A DNA stretch of 44,226 nt from a virus, in IMG/VR virus record IMGVR_UViG_3300030329_005860, positions 6,463 through 50,688 of that record, one strand, 5' to 3'. Shown here one piece after another: positions 26,616 through 35,521 of this stretch (the stretch's first letter is position 1; the number at the start of each line of letters is the position of its first letter). The notes under the pieces are model-generated. The model had not been told where the DNA came from and made no database searches. It saw only the letters and a list, made by a program, of their open reading frames with translations. A program made the position numbers and the translations under genes.

Positions 26616-27073
26616 TTTGGCGCCTTCTTTAAGTTTTTAAGATGTCTTTGGAGATACCAAATAGCCTTTTCAATATCTTGTACGGAATTCCCTTTGTATT
26701 GATGTCTCGCAATATATTTAATCGCATTTCCGTCGTTAAAACCAAGGTTCCAATCTTCAATGGCATCGATAACTTCGATCCTCCCAGTGTTATAGTGCGA
26801 CGGACTATTGACTTTTTCAATTTTTGGTTTTTTGCAAGCTTGCACGTCGTCGCACTTCTTACATCCTTTTTTGGTTTTACACGGCTGTTGTTTTTTCTCT
26901 CCGACATTTACATTTTCTCCCACATATATGTCATTGCCCGCTAGTAGTGCTCTTGCCTTTCTATCCACACTGTTCTTCTCGGCAGTGTCACCAAAACCAA
27001 AATCGTGGCCGGCTAGGGCTTTTTTGTAGGGCAAGTGTTCTTCTCCTGGCTCAAAGCTCTTATTAGATATCAT
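26612..27073 (-). CDS. DUF3310 protein with Cys-rich N-terminal extension (153 aa)
   Basis: Residues about 90-150 are the DUF3310 domain: NSPSHYNTGRIEVIDAIEDW, then GNAIKYIARHQYKGNSVQDI and EKAIWYLQRHL. In phage T7 the related gp1.7 is a nucleotide kinase. The first 85 residues are an extension with a CKTKKGCKKCDDVQAC cluster that may bind zinc. It lies between dUTPase and the GMP-reductase-like gene, each with an ATGA overlap, which supports a nucleotide role. Confidence 0.88.
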   Translation of the reverse strand: MISNKSFEPGEEHLPYKKALAGHDFGFGDTAEKNSVDRKARALLAGNDIYVGENVNVGEKKQQPCKTKKGCKKCDDVQACKKPKIEKVNSPSHYNTGRIEVIDAIEDWNLGFNDGNAIKYIARHQYKGNSVQDIEKAIWYLQRHLKNLKKAPK

Positions 27074-27528
27074 TTATCTGTACTCCCAAGGGCTCCTTCT
27101 CCGCGGTCAGATATTGTAATCGGATACCAGCCATAAAGATTCCCTGAAGACGTCTCTAGCGCTCGGAAGGGTACAACTGGTACTAAAACAACTTGCGCTA
27201 TTTTATCACCGGGATGGACATGACGGACTTGATTTCCAATATTGTGAAGATCAATAAAGACTTCACCATCATAGCCACTGTCTACACAATGCGCGCCCAC
27301 GACAAGACCTTTCTTAGCAGCCATACTAGATCTATTCATCACTTGCAGCATAAATCCATGCGGCACGCCGAATCGAATGCCGGTTGGAAGCACTGCATTA
27401 TCACCTGGATTTAAAGTTACGGTACTCGTTTTTTCTGGATTGTGAAACACATCCAATCCAGCGTCTGATGGATTGGCCCGCTCAGGGGCTCGGGCATTTT
27501 CTCTTACTTTAGCATATTCAAGAATCAT
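27070..27528 (-). CDS. dut: dUTPase (deoxyuridine triphosphatase) (152 aa)
   Basis: This trimeric enzyme turns dUTP into dUMP, keeping uracil out of DNA. All five motifs are present: PSDAGLDVF, RSSMAAKKGL, HCVDSGYDGE, GDKIAQVVLVPV and RGEGALGSTDK. Motif V is slightly changed (GALGST for GGFGST). GGAGG precedes the ATG, which overlaps the preceding gene by 11 nt. Confidence 0.95.
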   Translation of the reverse strand: MILEYAKVRENARAPERANPSDAGLDVFHNPEKTSTVTLNPGDNAVLPTGIRFGVPHGFMLQVMNRSSMAAKKGLVVGAHCVDSGYDGEVFIDLHNIGNQVRHVHPGDKIAQVVLVPVVPFRALETSSGNLYGWYPITISDRGEGALGSTDK

Positions 27529-27793
27529 TTTTATCCTCCAAATGTTTTTTAAATTCTTCTACAATTGTTTTTGCTCTGTCCCAACACTCGGGACAATACA
27601 AATTTACTTTTTCTTCCTGCTCTCGTACCACAACGGACCAAGACATAACTTGCTCTTTGTCTTTTTTATCAAAAGGTTTGTCACACGTCATGCATGCATC
27701 ACCCAGTTTACCAAAGAGAGCAACTTTTGTTGCTAGTTCTTTTTTAGCTTTCTTCTTTTTGTTTCGTTTAATTTTACGAGACATATTACCCAT
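27518..27793 (-). CDS. Conserved phage zinc-ribbon protein (91 aa)
   Basis: A lysine-rich N-terminus (KIKRNKKKKAKKELATK) is followed by KVALFGKLGDACMTCDKPFD and LYCPECWDRA, that is two CxxC pairs likely to hold one zinc. The pattern KxxxFGKLxDxCxxCxKPFDKKD with YCPECW is common in marine T4-like phages, function unknown. AAGGAG lies 6 nt before the ATG at 27793; a second ATG three codons on is possible if transcription starts at 27792-27819. Confidence 0.82.
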   Translation of the reverse strand: MGNMSRKIKRNKKKKAKKELATKVALFGKLGDACMTCDKPFDKKDKEQVMSWSVVVREQEEKVNLYCPECWDRAKTIVEEFKKHLEDKNDS

Positions 27794-27819
27794 TATAAAC
27801 TCCTTTTTCTATTTGTCAA
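27792..27819 (-). promoter_or_regulatory. Consensus sigma70 promoter overlapping a start codon
   Basis: TTGACA, 16-bp spacer, TATAAT: perfect hexamers between dnaE and the zinc-ribbon gene. The -10 overlaps the ATG at 27793, so a transcript from it would be leaderless or serve only later genes. Confidence 0.45.
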
Positions 27820-30800
27820 CCTAAAAGTCTAAAATTATGCTTTATAGATTTAGTAGAATATCCCCAAGCCGGATCATAATCTAATTTAGCCATGTACGGA
27901 CGGTTGATATGTAATTTATCACTATCCCGAACGCCCCAGCAGCGAATGCTCGTCACAGTCGAAGTGTTATCAATTGCCCTGACAATCCAATACGTCCTTC
28001 CGGTCTTGGTTTTCTTTGGAATAATTTCTCGGGGAATGAACCAAACAACATTGCCCAGTTCGCGGTCTGGAGAACCCAGAGGCGGGACCATATAGTGCTC
28101 TAGTCTTTCACGGACGTCGCGAGTCATGACCAGAGTAATTGGGAATATACCAGTTAAAGAAGAGAGGTTCTCGATCTTTTCCTCATCTGAATATTCTCCT
28201 TCTGGCTTGTATAGTTCTATGTTTTCGGCCAGCTTCTTCTTGTTCTTCGGCCGGTCGGCGACGCATGCAGCCCAAAAGTGTTTCATGCCCGAAAACCTTT
28301 CATCAAGCAAGTCTCGCATGGCGCCGCAACGACAAAGGACGTCCATAGCTTTCTTATTAAATTTAGAATAAATTATGTCTTCGTTGAATAATAGCTCTTC
28401 TGCATTGTTAAAAGGTCTATTATGAATAATTTGTTCAATAGCCTTATCGCCCAAACCTTTGATTGAGCTTAAGGGCTGGATCATTGTCTTCGCATCCTTG
28501 GATATATCCCAGTGCCAACTTGAAGTATTGATATTAACTGGTTCAATGTTGAATCCATATTTCTGCGCTAAGTTAATTGCAGCTTCTTTCCTTTTCTCTG
28601 GTTCTTTATCAAGGAATGCTGCCATCCACTCAGCAGGATAATAGTTCAGAAGCCAAGCGCACTGATAGGACAGAATGGAATAAGATACAGCATGGGATTT
28701 ATTAAAACCGTAACCTGAGAAGTATTCAAACTTCTTCCACATTGCCTCTGCCGTAGCTTTATCAATCTTTTTCTGTATACAGCCGTCGACAAATTTCTTG
28801 TGAATCTTGTTCTTTTCTCTCGCGCCTTTGCCAGTTCCTTTCTTCGTGAGAAGCTTACGCAACTTGTTCGCTTCATCCAAAGAAATGTTATCGCCAAGCT
28901 TATTTGCCAGAAGGGCAATCTGTTCCTGAAAGATGAGGAAACCTGCCGTCTCTTCAGTAATCTCTTTTACAATATCATGTGCGTATGGAATTCTACTTGG
29001 ATTCTCTTTGGCATCGACATAGAGATCATCTACATCAGCGCTCAGCGGCCCTGGTCGATAGATTGACGTAATGGCTGAAATATCAATAATGTTATTTGGC
29101 TTTGCTTTCATGCAAAACTTTTGGGCGCCCTCATTTGTAAACTGGAAGATGCCAACAAACTTGCCTTTGTGAAAGACATTCTTATAAACTTTCTTATCGT
29201 TGAGATTAATTGAATCTGGATGGAGATGCTTATCATACCAATCCTTAACTTGATCAAACGTAGGGTTCTCAATCTTATGATGTCGTTTAAGAATATGCTC
29301 AACTGCGCCTTGAATCATTTCTAAGGTCGATAACCCCAACAAGTCAAACTTAATAAACCCAAGTGGTTCTAGGTGGCGGACATTTTGTCCTTCGGACCAC
29401 GGTGTTTGCACAACACCACCTGAGTTGATTAGGGGCATGTGTTTATCTAAATCCTCTCCAATCACAACTCCGCCAGCATGACGACTGGTCGAACGCACCT
29501 GTCCATACAAAGCTTCAACGTGAGTCTTGATATGGGGATACTTATTAAGGAACTTCTGCAATGATTCAGAGTATTCCATGATTTCTTCAAACGTTGGGAT
29601 ATATACTCCAGCTTTTACACCATGCACCTGTTTGGCTCTTGGCGTTGCTTCTTGCATCATCTTGGAGGTCACAGGATTAACCTCAGTAAAAGGTACTTCG
29701 TAAAACTTACTGATGTCCTTGATTAGACTACGCAACTGCAGCGTGTTGAAGTTAGAGATCGGAACAACTGTCGTCTCTCCCCACTCTTCGGCAAGAATTT
29801 CTTTTAAGCCAAAGGCATCACTAACATCATAATCGATATCAGGATAGTCTGTAGCATCTGCACGCAAAAAGCGGCTAAACAAAAGCCCGTATTTGATCGG
29901 ATCAACCTGTGTAATACCTAGAACATATGCGACCAAGGACCCCGCAGCAGAGCCGCGGCCTGGACCTGACAGCATATTTTCATTTGCCTTATCTGCAATA
30001 GCCTTCATGGTCAAAAAGTATTTACTGAAACCTCTGTCGTCAATTACATGAAGCTCATGCTTAAGCCTTTGAATATACTCGTTATTTTCATGCAACCCAA
30101 GATCAGTTAGTCCGGTGATACATGCACGAGCGAGCGCCTGAGTTGCTGTTTGGTCTTCAGGCACGACAAAACCAGGCAGTCGAACGGTATCATCTGGCAT
30201 GAAATCTTCGATAAGCTCATGAGCAATCCAATGAGTCGTTGTGAGTGAATCATAAACAACCTGGTCGTCATATTCGTAACCACATTCTTTTGAATACTTC
30301 TTGTATGACTCCCACATCTGATCGCCGTTCTTTGGATAAAGCTCGTATCCAATCTCATCGACGTCAATTGGAAGCTCGGACGTCATCCACTCTGGCTTGT
30401 TTGGCCTATTAAGAAAACCTAGTCGCTTATATAGTTCGCGGTCTTTCCAAGCCGTTGGAGATGGATAATGACTGTCAGCAGTGGAGATAACATCAATATC
30501 AAACTCATCTTTCATTTGCAGCACATATTTATTAAGTTCGTGCTGCTCTGGTACATTATTCCACTGTAATTCTCCGTACCATCGTTTACCAAAGATACTC
30601 TTCATTCGTTTTGTGGTTTCACGCATGGCATGCAAAACAGCCTCTTCACCGTCATCGCGGTTATCCCAGTAGTTACCCGCATATACACCTCCAAGACACG
30701 CTGAAGCTGCAATTACTCCCTCGCTATGCTTGTCTAGGAGATCGTAGTCAACACGAGGGTACCGATAGAAATTATCTCCCTGAAATGATGTGGAAATCAT

Positions 30801-31250
30801 CTTGAATATATTATTCAAACCTGTTTGGTTTTGCGCGATTAAGATGAGGTGACGTCGGCGACGGATAATGTTGTCGACTTTACGTTTGGATGCGCCCTCG
30901 TCTTCGTTCGCTGTTTTTGTTGGATCGCTCTCTAGCTCTCTAGCGGTCTTTTTGTCTTCTTTGGCTTTCTCGTATGCTTTCTTCCAATCTTCGACTGAAG
31001 GCACGAAATATGCCTCGACTCCGAAAATGGGCTTAAAGTCTTTGCCTTCTTCCTTCATTTTCTTAGCATGCAAAATTTGATGAGACATACCATTCATGTT
31101 ACCGTGGTCGGTAAGCGCGAGGGCGTGTGCACCGTTTTGATAAGCAAAATCCATATGTTCTTGCGGATATCCAAACCCGTCGAAAGGTGAACCGGCCACA
31201 CTGTGAGCATGCAAGCCCACAAATGCAATAGATGATTTAATGCGTTCCAT
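27816..31250 (-). CDS. dnaE: DNA polymerase III alpha subunit, DnaE type (1144 aa)
   Basis: A full C-family replicative polymerase. The N-terminal PHP domain has GLHAHSVAGSPFDGF and ALTDHGNMNG. The palm carries GPGRGSAAGSLVAY and catalytic aspartates in DYPDIDYDVSD, plus the third aspartate in IKFDLLGLSTLEM. Downstream are SYSILSYQCAWLLNYYPAEW, a helix-hairpin-helix region (IKGLGDKAIEQI) and an OB fold (KTKTGRTYWIVRAID). I chose the ATG at 31250, with GAGGACC upstream, rather than the ATG 15 codons earlier. Most T4-like phages use family B polymerases, so this is a notable replacement. The promoter is at 31275-31302. Confidence 0.96.
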   Translation of the reverse strand: MERIKSSIAFVGLHAHSVAGSPFDGFGYPQEHMDFAYQNGAHALALTDHGNMNGMSHQILHAKKMKEEGKDFKPIFGVEAYFVPSVEDWKKAYEKAKEDKKTARELESDPTKTANEDEGASKRKVDNIIRRRRHLILIAQNQTGLNNIFKMISTSFQGDNFYRYPRVDYDLLDKHSEGVIAASACLGGVYAGNYWDNRDDGEEAVLHAMRETTKRMKSIFGKRWYGELQWNNVPEQHELNKYVLQMKDEFDIDVISTADSHYPSPTAWKDRELYKRLGFLNRPNKPEWMTSELPIDVDEIGYELYPKNGDQMWESYKKYSKECGYEYDDQVVYDSLTTTHWIAHELIEDFMPDDTVRLPGFVVPEDQTATQALARACITGLTDLGLHENNEYIQRLKHELHVIDDRGFSKYFLTMKAIADKANENMLSGPGRGSAAGSLVAYVLGITQVDPIKYGLLFSRFLRADATDYPDIDYDVSDAFGLKEILAEEWGETTVVPISNFNTLQLRSLIKDISKFYEVPFTEVNPVTSKMMQEATPRAKQVHGVKAGVYIPTFEEIMEYSESLQKFLNKYPHIKTHVEALYGQVRSTSRHAGGVVIGEDLDKHMPLINSGGVVQTPWSEGQNVRHLEPLGFIKFDLLGLSTLEMIQGAVEHILKRHHKIENPTFDQVKDWYDKHLHPDSINLNDKKVYKNVFHKGKFVGIFQFTNEGAQKFCMKAKPNNIIDISAITSIYRPGPLSADVDDLYVDAKENPSRIPYAHDIVKEITEETAGFLIFQEQIALLANKLGDNISLDEANKLRKLLTKKGTGKGAREKNKIHKKFVDGCIQKKIDKATAEAMWKKFEYFSGYGFNKSHAVSYSILSYQCAWLLNYYPAEWMAAFLDKEPEKRKEAAINLAQKYGFNIEPVNINTSSWHWDISKDAKTMIQPLSSIKGLGDKAIEQIIHNRPFNNAEELLFNEDIIYSKFNKKAMDVLCRCGAMRDLLDERFSGMKHFWAACVADRPKNKKKLAENIELYKPEGEYSDEEKIENLSSLTGIFPITLVMTRDVRERLEHYMVPPLGSPDRELGNVVWFIPREIIPKKTKTGRTYWIVRAIDNTSTVTSIRCWGVRDSDKLHINRPYMAKLDYDPAWGYSTKSIKHNFRLLG

Positions 31251-31274
31251 AAGGTCCTCTTTGTGTTTTGTTAT

Positions 31275-31302
31275 ATTATAGAAACAAATAAACAAAAGTC
31301 AA
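31275..31302 (-). promoter_or_regulatory. Sigma70-like phage promoter of dnaE
   Basis: TTGACT, 16-bp spacer ending TGTTTC, TATAAT, about 25 nt before the dnaE ATG. It lies directly after the cysteine synthase stop. Confidence 0.72.
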
Positions 31303-31306
31303 CAAT

Positions 31307-32164
31307 CTATACGCAACTTAAATATCTTTCACCGCGATCACATAGAAATGTCACGACAACACCTCTTGTTTCGTTCTCTTGGACCCATTTTTCGGCTGCA
31401 AGTATATTCGCACCCGAGCTGATCCCTACCAAAAGTCCGTTCTTTCTGGCCAGGAGACGGGCTCTTTCTTTTGCTTCAATTGTCTTAATCTCTATGATCT
31501 CATCGACGAGACGCATATCACATAAAAAGTCGGCGCCGTCGTTAATACCTTGAATGCCGTGCGTCTCGGCCGACTCATACGGGCGAACCAGAACAGTTTT
31601 CATGTTTCTCCATACCTTGGACAAGTGTCTAGCACACCCCATTATGGTGCCGCCGGTCCCCGATCCAGTGACAAGAGCGGCAATTTCTAAATTCAAATCT
31701 GTTATTTGATCATCAATCTCGGCGCCAGTTGTTTTGTCATGGCACTCAATGTTATAATGATTACTAAATTGCATAGGCGACCAGTATGTGCCAAAATTCT
31801 TGACTAAATCATCTCTTGTTTTAATTGCGTCTTTAAAAGCATTATCGCCTACCTCAATTATACGAGCGCCGAATGACCTCATCATTTGCTTTCGTTCCTC
31901 ACTCATATTCCTGGGCATGATAATAATACATCCATAACCCTTGTTCGCTGCTAGCATTGAAAACGCAATACCGGTATTACCAGATGATGCCTCGACGATT
32001 GTATATCCTGGACGGAGGTCTCCATTTTCTTCTGCCTTCTTCAAAATATAGGACGCCATACGGTCTTTTATCGAACCAGATGGGTTATAAGTTTCAAGTT
32101 TGGCATAAATCTTATCCGTAATCTTAACCAATGGCGTGTTGCCAATCAAGTCTTCAATATTCAT
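31307..32164 (-). CDS. cysK: Cysteine synthase family, PLP-dependent (285 aa)
   Basis: O-acetylserine sulfhydrylase-type enzyme: the PLP lysine K33 in NPSGSIKDR, EASSGNTGIAFS (substrate loop), GSGTGGTIMG (phosphate-binding loop), GISSGANILAA and CDRGERYLS, all in the normal order. The length of 285 is slightly short (typical 300-320). It makes cysteine from O-acetylserine and sulfide; CysM or cystathionine synthase specificity cannot be excluded. A viral copy may support thiol needs of the RNR and glutaredoxin (inference). Confidence 0.93.
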   Translation of the reverse strand: MNIEDLIGNTPLVKITDKIYAKLETYNPSGSIKDRMASYILKKAEENGDLRPGYTIVEASSGNTGIAFSMLAANKGYGCIIIMPRNMSEERKQMMRSFGARIIEVGDNAFKDAIKTRDDLVKNFGTYWSPMQFSNHYNIECHDKTTGAEIDDQITDLNLEIAALVTGSGTGGTIMGCARHLSKVWRNMKTVLVRPYESAETHGIQGINDGADFLCDMRLVDEIIEIKTIEAKERARLLARKNGLLVGISSGANILAAEKWVQENETRGVVVTFLCDRGERYLSCV

Positions 32165-32179
32165 ATTACCTTCTTTTGT

Positions 32180-33916
32180 TTAATTAGTAGTGAGGGGCTT
32201 CAATGGAGCGACTTCGGGAGGATCATCTAGCATCTTAGTAATAAGTTCAGATTCCCTTTCCCTCGTCATGGGTCCTTGGATCGGTTCGGACGAGGTTGGT
32301 GTTGGCTCTGGTGTTTCCTCTGGCTTCGGCATTTCAGCTTTTTTCTTTTGCAAAGCTTTCCATGTTCTCATGTGTTCTGGTCCAAAAATATAGTCGGATC
32401 CGTGTTTTGGCATGGCGTAAGCAACACTGCCAAGATGAGTCTCCACATCTTTATAAAAATTATCAAAATTAAAATTTGGATTTTTCTTTAAAAAGGATTT
32501 ATGGCTTCTTAAGAAGCGGCCTCGGGGAGACTCTGGGGTGGGTGTCTCGTCTGGACTCGGCGGCGTGCTTCGAAGCTCTAGATTTTTTTTGAGAGAACTA
32601 AACTTAATCCTCTCTTCGGCTTGGCGCCTGTAGTAATCAGTTAAAGACTGTTTTTTTCTCCACGGAAACTTATCGTCTGCAGCCCATGGGCTACCAAAAG
32701 CTTGTGGCTTTCCTGCTTGGCCGCGGGCAGAATAATATGGTATGCCTGCGGCTTCTGCGGCAGCGCGGTATCGATCATCTACAGCCTTATTTTTTAAGTC
32801 ATTCTTGTATTTTTTTGATCTACCAGAGCCACCGACCTCATCAACCAGCTCAAAGAGAGGCTTTACATAATCTTCTACGTAGGCATTAAATCCTTTTTTA
32901 CTTCCGACGCGAAAGCGGTCATTGCCGCCCAAAGTGGCGATTCGAATTGATACAGGTCCCTGCTCCCTAAGTTTTGCGATTTTTGCAGCGATGGCCATGG
33001 CCTTGTTCCTTTTAGCGCGGTCATATTTACTTGACCAGCGATTGTGTCTCCCAGTTATCATAGTGTGCATTAATGCGGCGCCGGCGCCGTTTACGTGAAA
33101 CACGTGTGCGTTAATACCATTTCTCTTAAAAGTGTTCTTCATGTGTCTAGACATACCACCAGTAGTCGAATCACCAATGTATATGACAGTTGGTGACGCT
33201 TTTGGCGGCGTGGTTGGGCTGGGCGGCGGGTCAGTAGGCTTAGGAATAGTTTTGCTATCTGGGCCGGTGGGAGAGAGTCCAAACTTCTCTAATCCAATAT
33301 TGCTTATAAGCTCTTTCGGGACCGCGACCTTGTAAGATGGATGGCGCTGTGAGCGCCGGCGCCAAGTGCGGCGGGAAGAATCATGGACATAATCAGCGTA
33401 CCTAACTCTTCCCACAAATCTATTTTTTTCTCTGCTGTATCTCTTCCAATCGATTAAACCATTTTCATCAACATAGCCGCCGGCTGCGGCTTCACGGGCA
33501 ACCTTATTAAAACCACCACCGCCAGAGTAATAGGCGACTGCGACGGCCTCCCACTTATTCTTAACTCCTTTGGCACCAGTTGCCTTGGCGGCGCGTGAGT
33601 CAACCCGACGGTATAAATTGCGCAAATATTTGGCTCCGCCTTCTATATTTTGTTTCCAATCGTATCGATCAACGCCAAGACCTTTGGCTGTTTTCGGCAT
33701 CAACTGCATCAAGCCGTAGGCGTCTTTCGAGCTGCGGGCCCTAACTTTATACCGACTTTCAATCCACATGTGGCGCATGATAATATCAAAAGGAACATTA
33801 TACTTCTTTGCCATAGCCAAGGCGTGGGTTTCTATTTCAAGCTGATTCGGCTGTCCGCGTCGTTCGAGGAGAATTTTTTCCTCTCTTTTATCTAAAATTT
33901 CACCAATCTTCATCAT
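32180..33916 (-). CDS. Lytic transglycosylase fused to SGNH hydrolase (578 aa)
   Basis: Residues about 28-180 form an SLT goose-lysozyme-like domain: catalytic E53 in MWIESRYKV, AYGLMQLMPKTAK, and VAVAYYSGGGGFNKV. A proline/threonine linker (224-242) leads to an SGNH/GDSL hydrolase: GDS at 248-250 (S250) and GGND at 330-333. No clear DxxH block is visible, so catalytic competence of the second domain is uncertain. The C-terminal 150 residues are basic then proline-rich. Such a protein could cut glycan strands and remove acyl groups during DNA injection. No signal peptide, so it is probably virion-borne. Confidence 0.88.
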   Translation of the reverse strand: MMKIGEILDKREEKILLERRGQPNQLEIETHALAMAKKYNVPFDIIMRHMWIESRYKVRARSSKDAYGLMQLMPKTAKGLGVDRYDWKQNIEGGAKYLRNLYRRVDSRAAKATGAKGVKNKWEAVAVAYYSGGGGFNKVAREAAAGGYVDENGLIDWKRYSREKNRFVGRVRYADYVHDSSRRTWRRRSQRHPSYKVAVPKELISNIGLEKFGLSPTGPDSKTIPKPTDPPPSPTTPPKASPTVIYIGDSTTGGMSRHMKNTFKRNGINAHVFHVNGAGAALMHTMITGRHNRWSSKYDRAKRNKAMAIAAKIAKLREQGPVSIRIATLGGNDRFRVGSKKGFNAYVEDYVKPLFELVDEVGGSGRSKKYKNDLKNKAVDDRYRAAAEAAGIPYYSARGQAGKPQAFGSPWAADDKFPWRKKQSLTDYYRRQAEERIKFSSLKKNLELRSTPPSPDETPTPESPRGRFLRSHKSFLKKNPNFNFDNFYKDVETHLGSVAYAMPKHGSDYIFGPEHMRTWKALQKKKAEMPKPEETPEPTPTSSEPIQGPMTRERESELITKMLDDPPEVAPLKPLTTN

Positions 33917-33918
33917 AA

Positions 33919-34743
33919 CTAATTAGTCTCGTCCACCCCAATATCATTCCATTCATGATATTTTAATATGTGCTTCGAAGGTCTTTTTGTTCTGTGTCCT
34001 TGTTCTGCCATATACGTACAATAGTTCTCCCACCTATCCAATTTCCAATAATTCATAAAGTCAACAACGTTCGCGTTTTTACGGTCCAAGACATAAAATA
34101 TATCTTCAAGAGGAAAATCCATATTAAGTCTATGTGCTGAAGTGGCATATGCTTTTCTAAAGCTGTCTAATAAATTTTTATAATCATCATTATCAAATGT
34201 AAACCCCAAATATTCTCCGTCAATAACTGTTTTGTCATTGTGTGAAATAAAAAAGTTTTTATTATTAGATATCAAATCACGATGTTGGCGTGTGAGCGTG
34301 GGTCCGTAATACCCATACGGGAATGAGACATAAAACTTATTTGGACGAAGCCAGAAACTCATTTTAGATGATATTTTATTTGCAACGTAGGCGCCGTGCA
34401 AAATACTCCACGCCAGACTATTTTTCTTCTTTCTATCTCTGATATTTAAAGGTACATAATACAGAGGAATTGGCTTCTTGTGATCACCTTTTCTGGGAGA
34501 ATAGTGACGTGTAACCCAAACAGGGTCTTGCACGTATTCCCCCAAACGATGCCTTACTAATGGTTGCACATCGTTGTCACACACGAGCCATATCGTTTCG
34601 CAGCCGGCGTTGGCGCATTCAACAACGCTTCTTTCAACTGCTAAGTAGTCAGGGCCAATTGGTAACATTGAGTCGTGCCAAGGCATTTTAAAATCAAGCT
34701 CAGGTCCGGCAAGAGGTATTAAGCCCGCTAAATGAAAATTCAT
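33919..34743 (-). CDS. Phage nucleotidyltransferase-like protein (274 aa)
   Basis: The N-terminus LAGLIPLAGPELDFKMPWHD followed by MLPIGPDYLAVERSVVECAN, CETIWLVCDND and VRHRLGEYVQDPVW matches a protein family of marine myoviruses annotated as nucleotidyltransferase-like (GT-A/NTP-transferase Rossmann start: activate, then scan with one CxTIW strand). PIPLYYVPLNIRDRKKKNSL and YVSFPYGYYGP are further family marks. Activity has not been shown to my knowledge. It overlaps the 273-aa gene by 44 nt, its usual partner type. Confidence 0.75.
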   Translation of the reverse strand: MNFHLAGLIPLAGPELDFKMPWHDSMLPIGPDYLAVERSVVECANAGCETIWLVCDNDVQPLVRHRLGEYVQDPVWVTRHYSPRKGDHKKPIPLYYVPLNIRDRKKKNSLAWSILHGAYVANKISSKMSFWLRPNKFYVSFPYGYYGPTLTRQHRDLISNNKNFFISHNDKTVIDGEYLGFTFDNDDYKNLLDSFRKAYATSAHRLNMDFPLEDIFYVLDRKNANVVDFMNYWKLDRWENYCTYMAEQGHRTKRPSKHILKYHEWNDIGVDETN

Positions 34744-35521
34744 CTACCACTTCCTTTAAAGGTCTGCCATCAACAATTATATCATTTTTTTGGAAACTTT
34801 TTATAGTTTTTCTCTTTTTGATTTCTCTTTTCCACAATTCTAACTTAATCGAAACATAATTGCCAGATCCATTCTTTTTGCCTCTTATTCCTGCCTTCTT
34901 CATCATATCAATTGATTTAAGTCTTGAAAAAGATTCTGAATATTCCAGGGCGCCCAATTGTTCTCCTGTTAGAAACGACTCCGCCACTAGGTCTTTTTTA
35001 GTTTGATTTCCATCAATTCTTTCTGATATATAAAAACGTATTTTTTTAACAAAATTATTGTGTTTATCCTCTATCGTGGATAATTCATGCAACATGCCAG
35101 ACCTAACATCATACCAATCATATACATGGTAGCCCTCTATTTGCTCATCATTTTCATCGAGACCGTATACGTTTTCTGTGTCAAAAACTCGAAGCTTGTC
35201 ATAATAAACCTCAAACAGTGTTGGTTTGCCTATATTCACTTGCAGCTTGTTTTCAGCTGGATATATTTTTATTTGCTTTACCCTTCCGGAAAAAGGATTT
35301 TTACCAAGCTCATTCATTTTGTATGCTAAAAAATACCACTCAGCCTGTGACGATGGTAGCCTTAGCCCCAAATCATCTTCAAGGCGCGGCCGGTCGTAAG
35401 CATAAGGGATATCCATAATATTAGGGATGATGTGATAACCCTTCTTGTGTGCGTAGAAAAGAGCATTCAAATTACCTCCAATGACAACTTCGTGCCACTT
35501 ATACACCGGGGTGTTCAACAA
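34700..35521 (-). CDS. Conserved phage protein paired with the nucleotidyltransferase-like gene (273 aa)
   Basis: It begins near VYKWHEVVIGGNLNALFYAH, a Rossmann-like strand-loop-helix (VVIGGNLNALF), and continues with PNIMDIPYAYDRPRLEDDLG and a beta-rich middle (VKQIKIYPAENKLQVNIGKP). No catalytic motif recognised. The start is uncertain: only TTG (35521 or 35518) or GTG (35506) codons are available, and the gene overlaps the preceding stop. It occurs with the nucleotidyltransferase-like gene, so the two probably act together. Confidence 0.68.
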   Translation of the reverse strand: MLNTPVYKWHEVVIGGNLNALFYAHKKGYHIIPNIMDIPYAYDRPRLEDDLGLRLPSSQAEWYFLAYKMNELGKNPFSGRVKQIKIYPAENKLQVNIGKPTLFEVYYDKLRVFDTENVYGLDENDEQIEGYHVYDWYDVRSGMLHELSTIEDKHNNFVKKIRFYISERIDGNQTKKDLVAESFLTGEQLGALEYSESFSRLKSIDMMKKAGIRGKKNGSGNYVSIKLELWKREIKKRKTIKSFQKNDIIVDGRPLKEVVDEFSFSGLNTSCRT

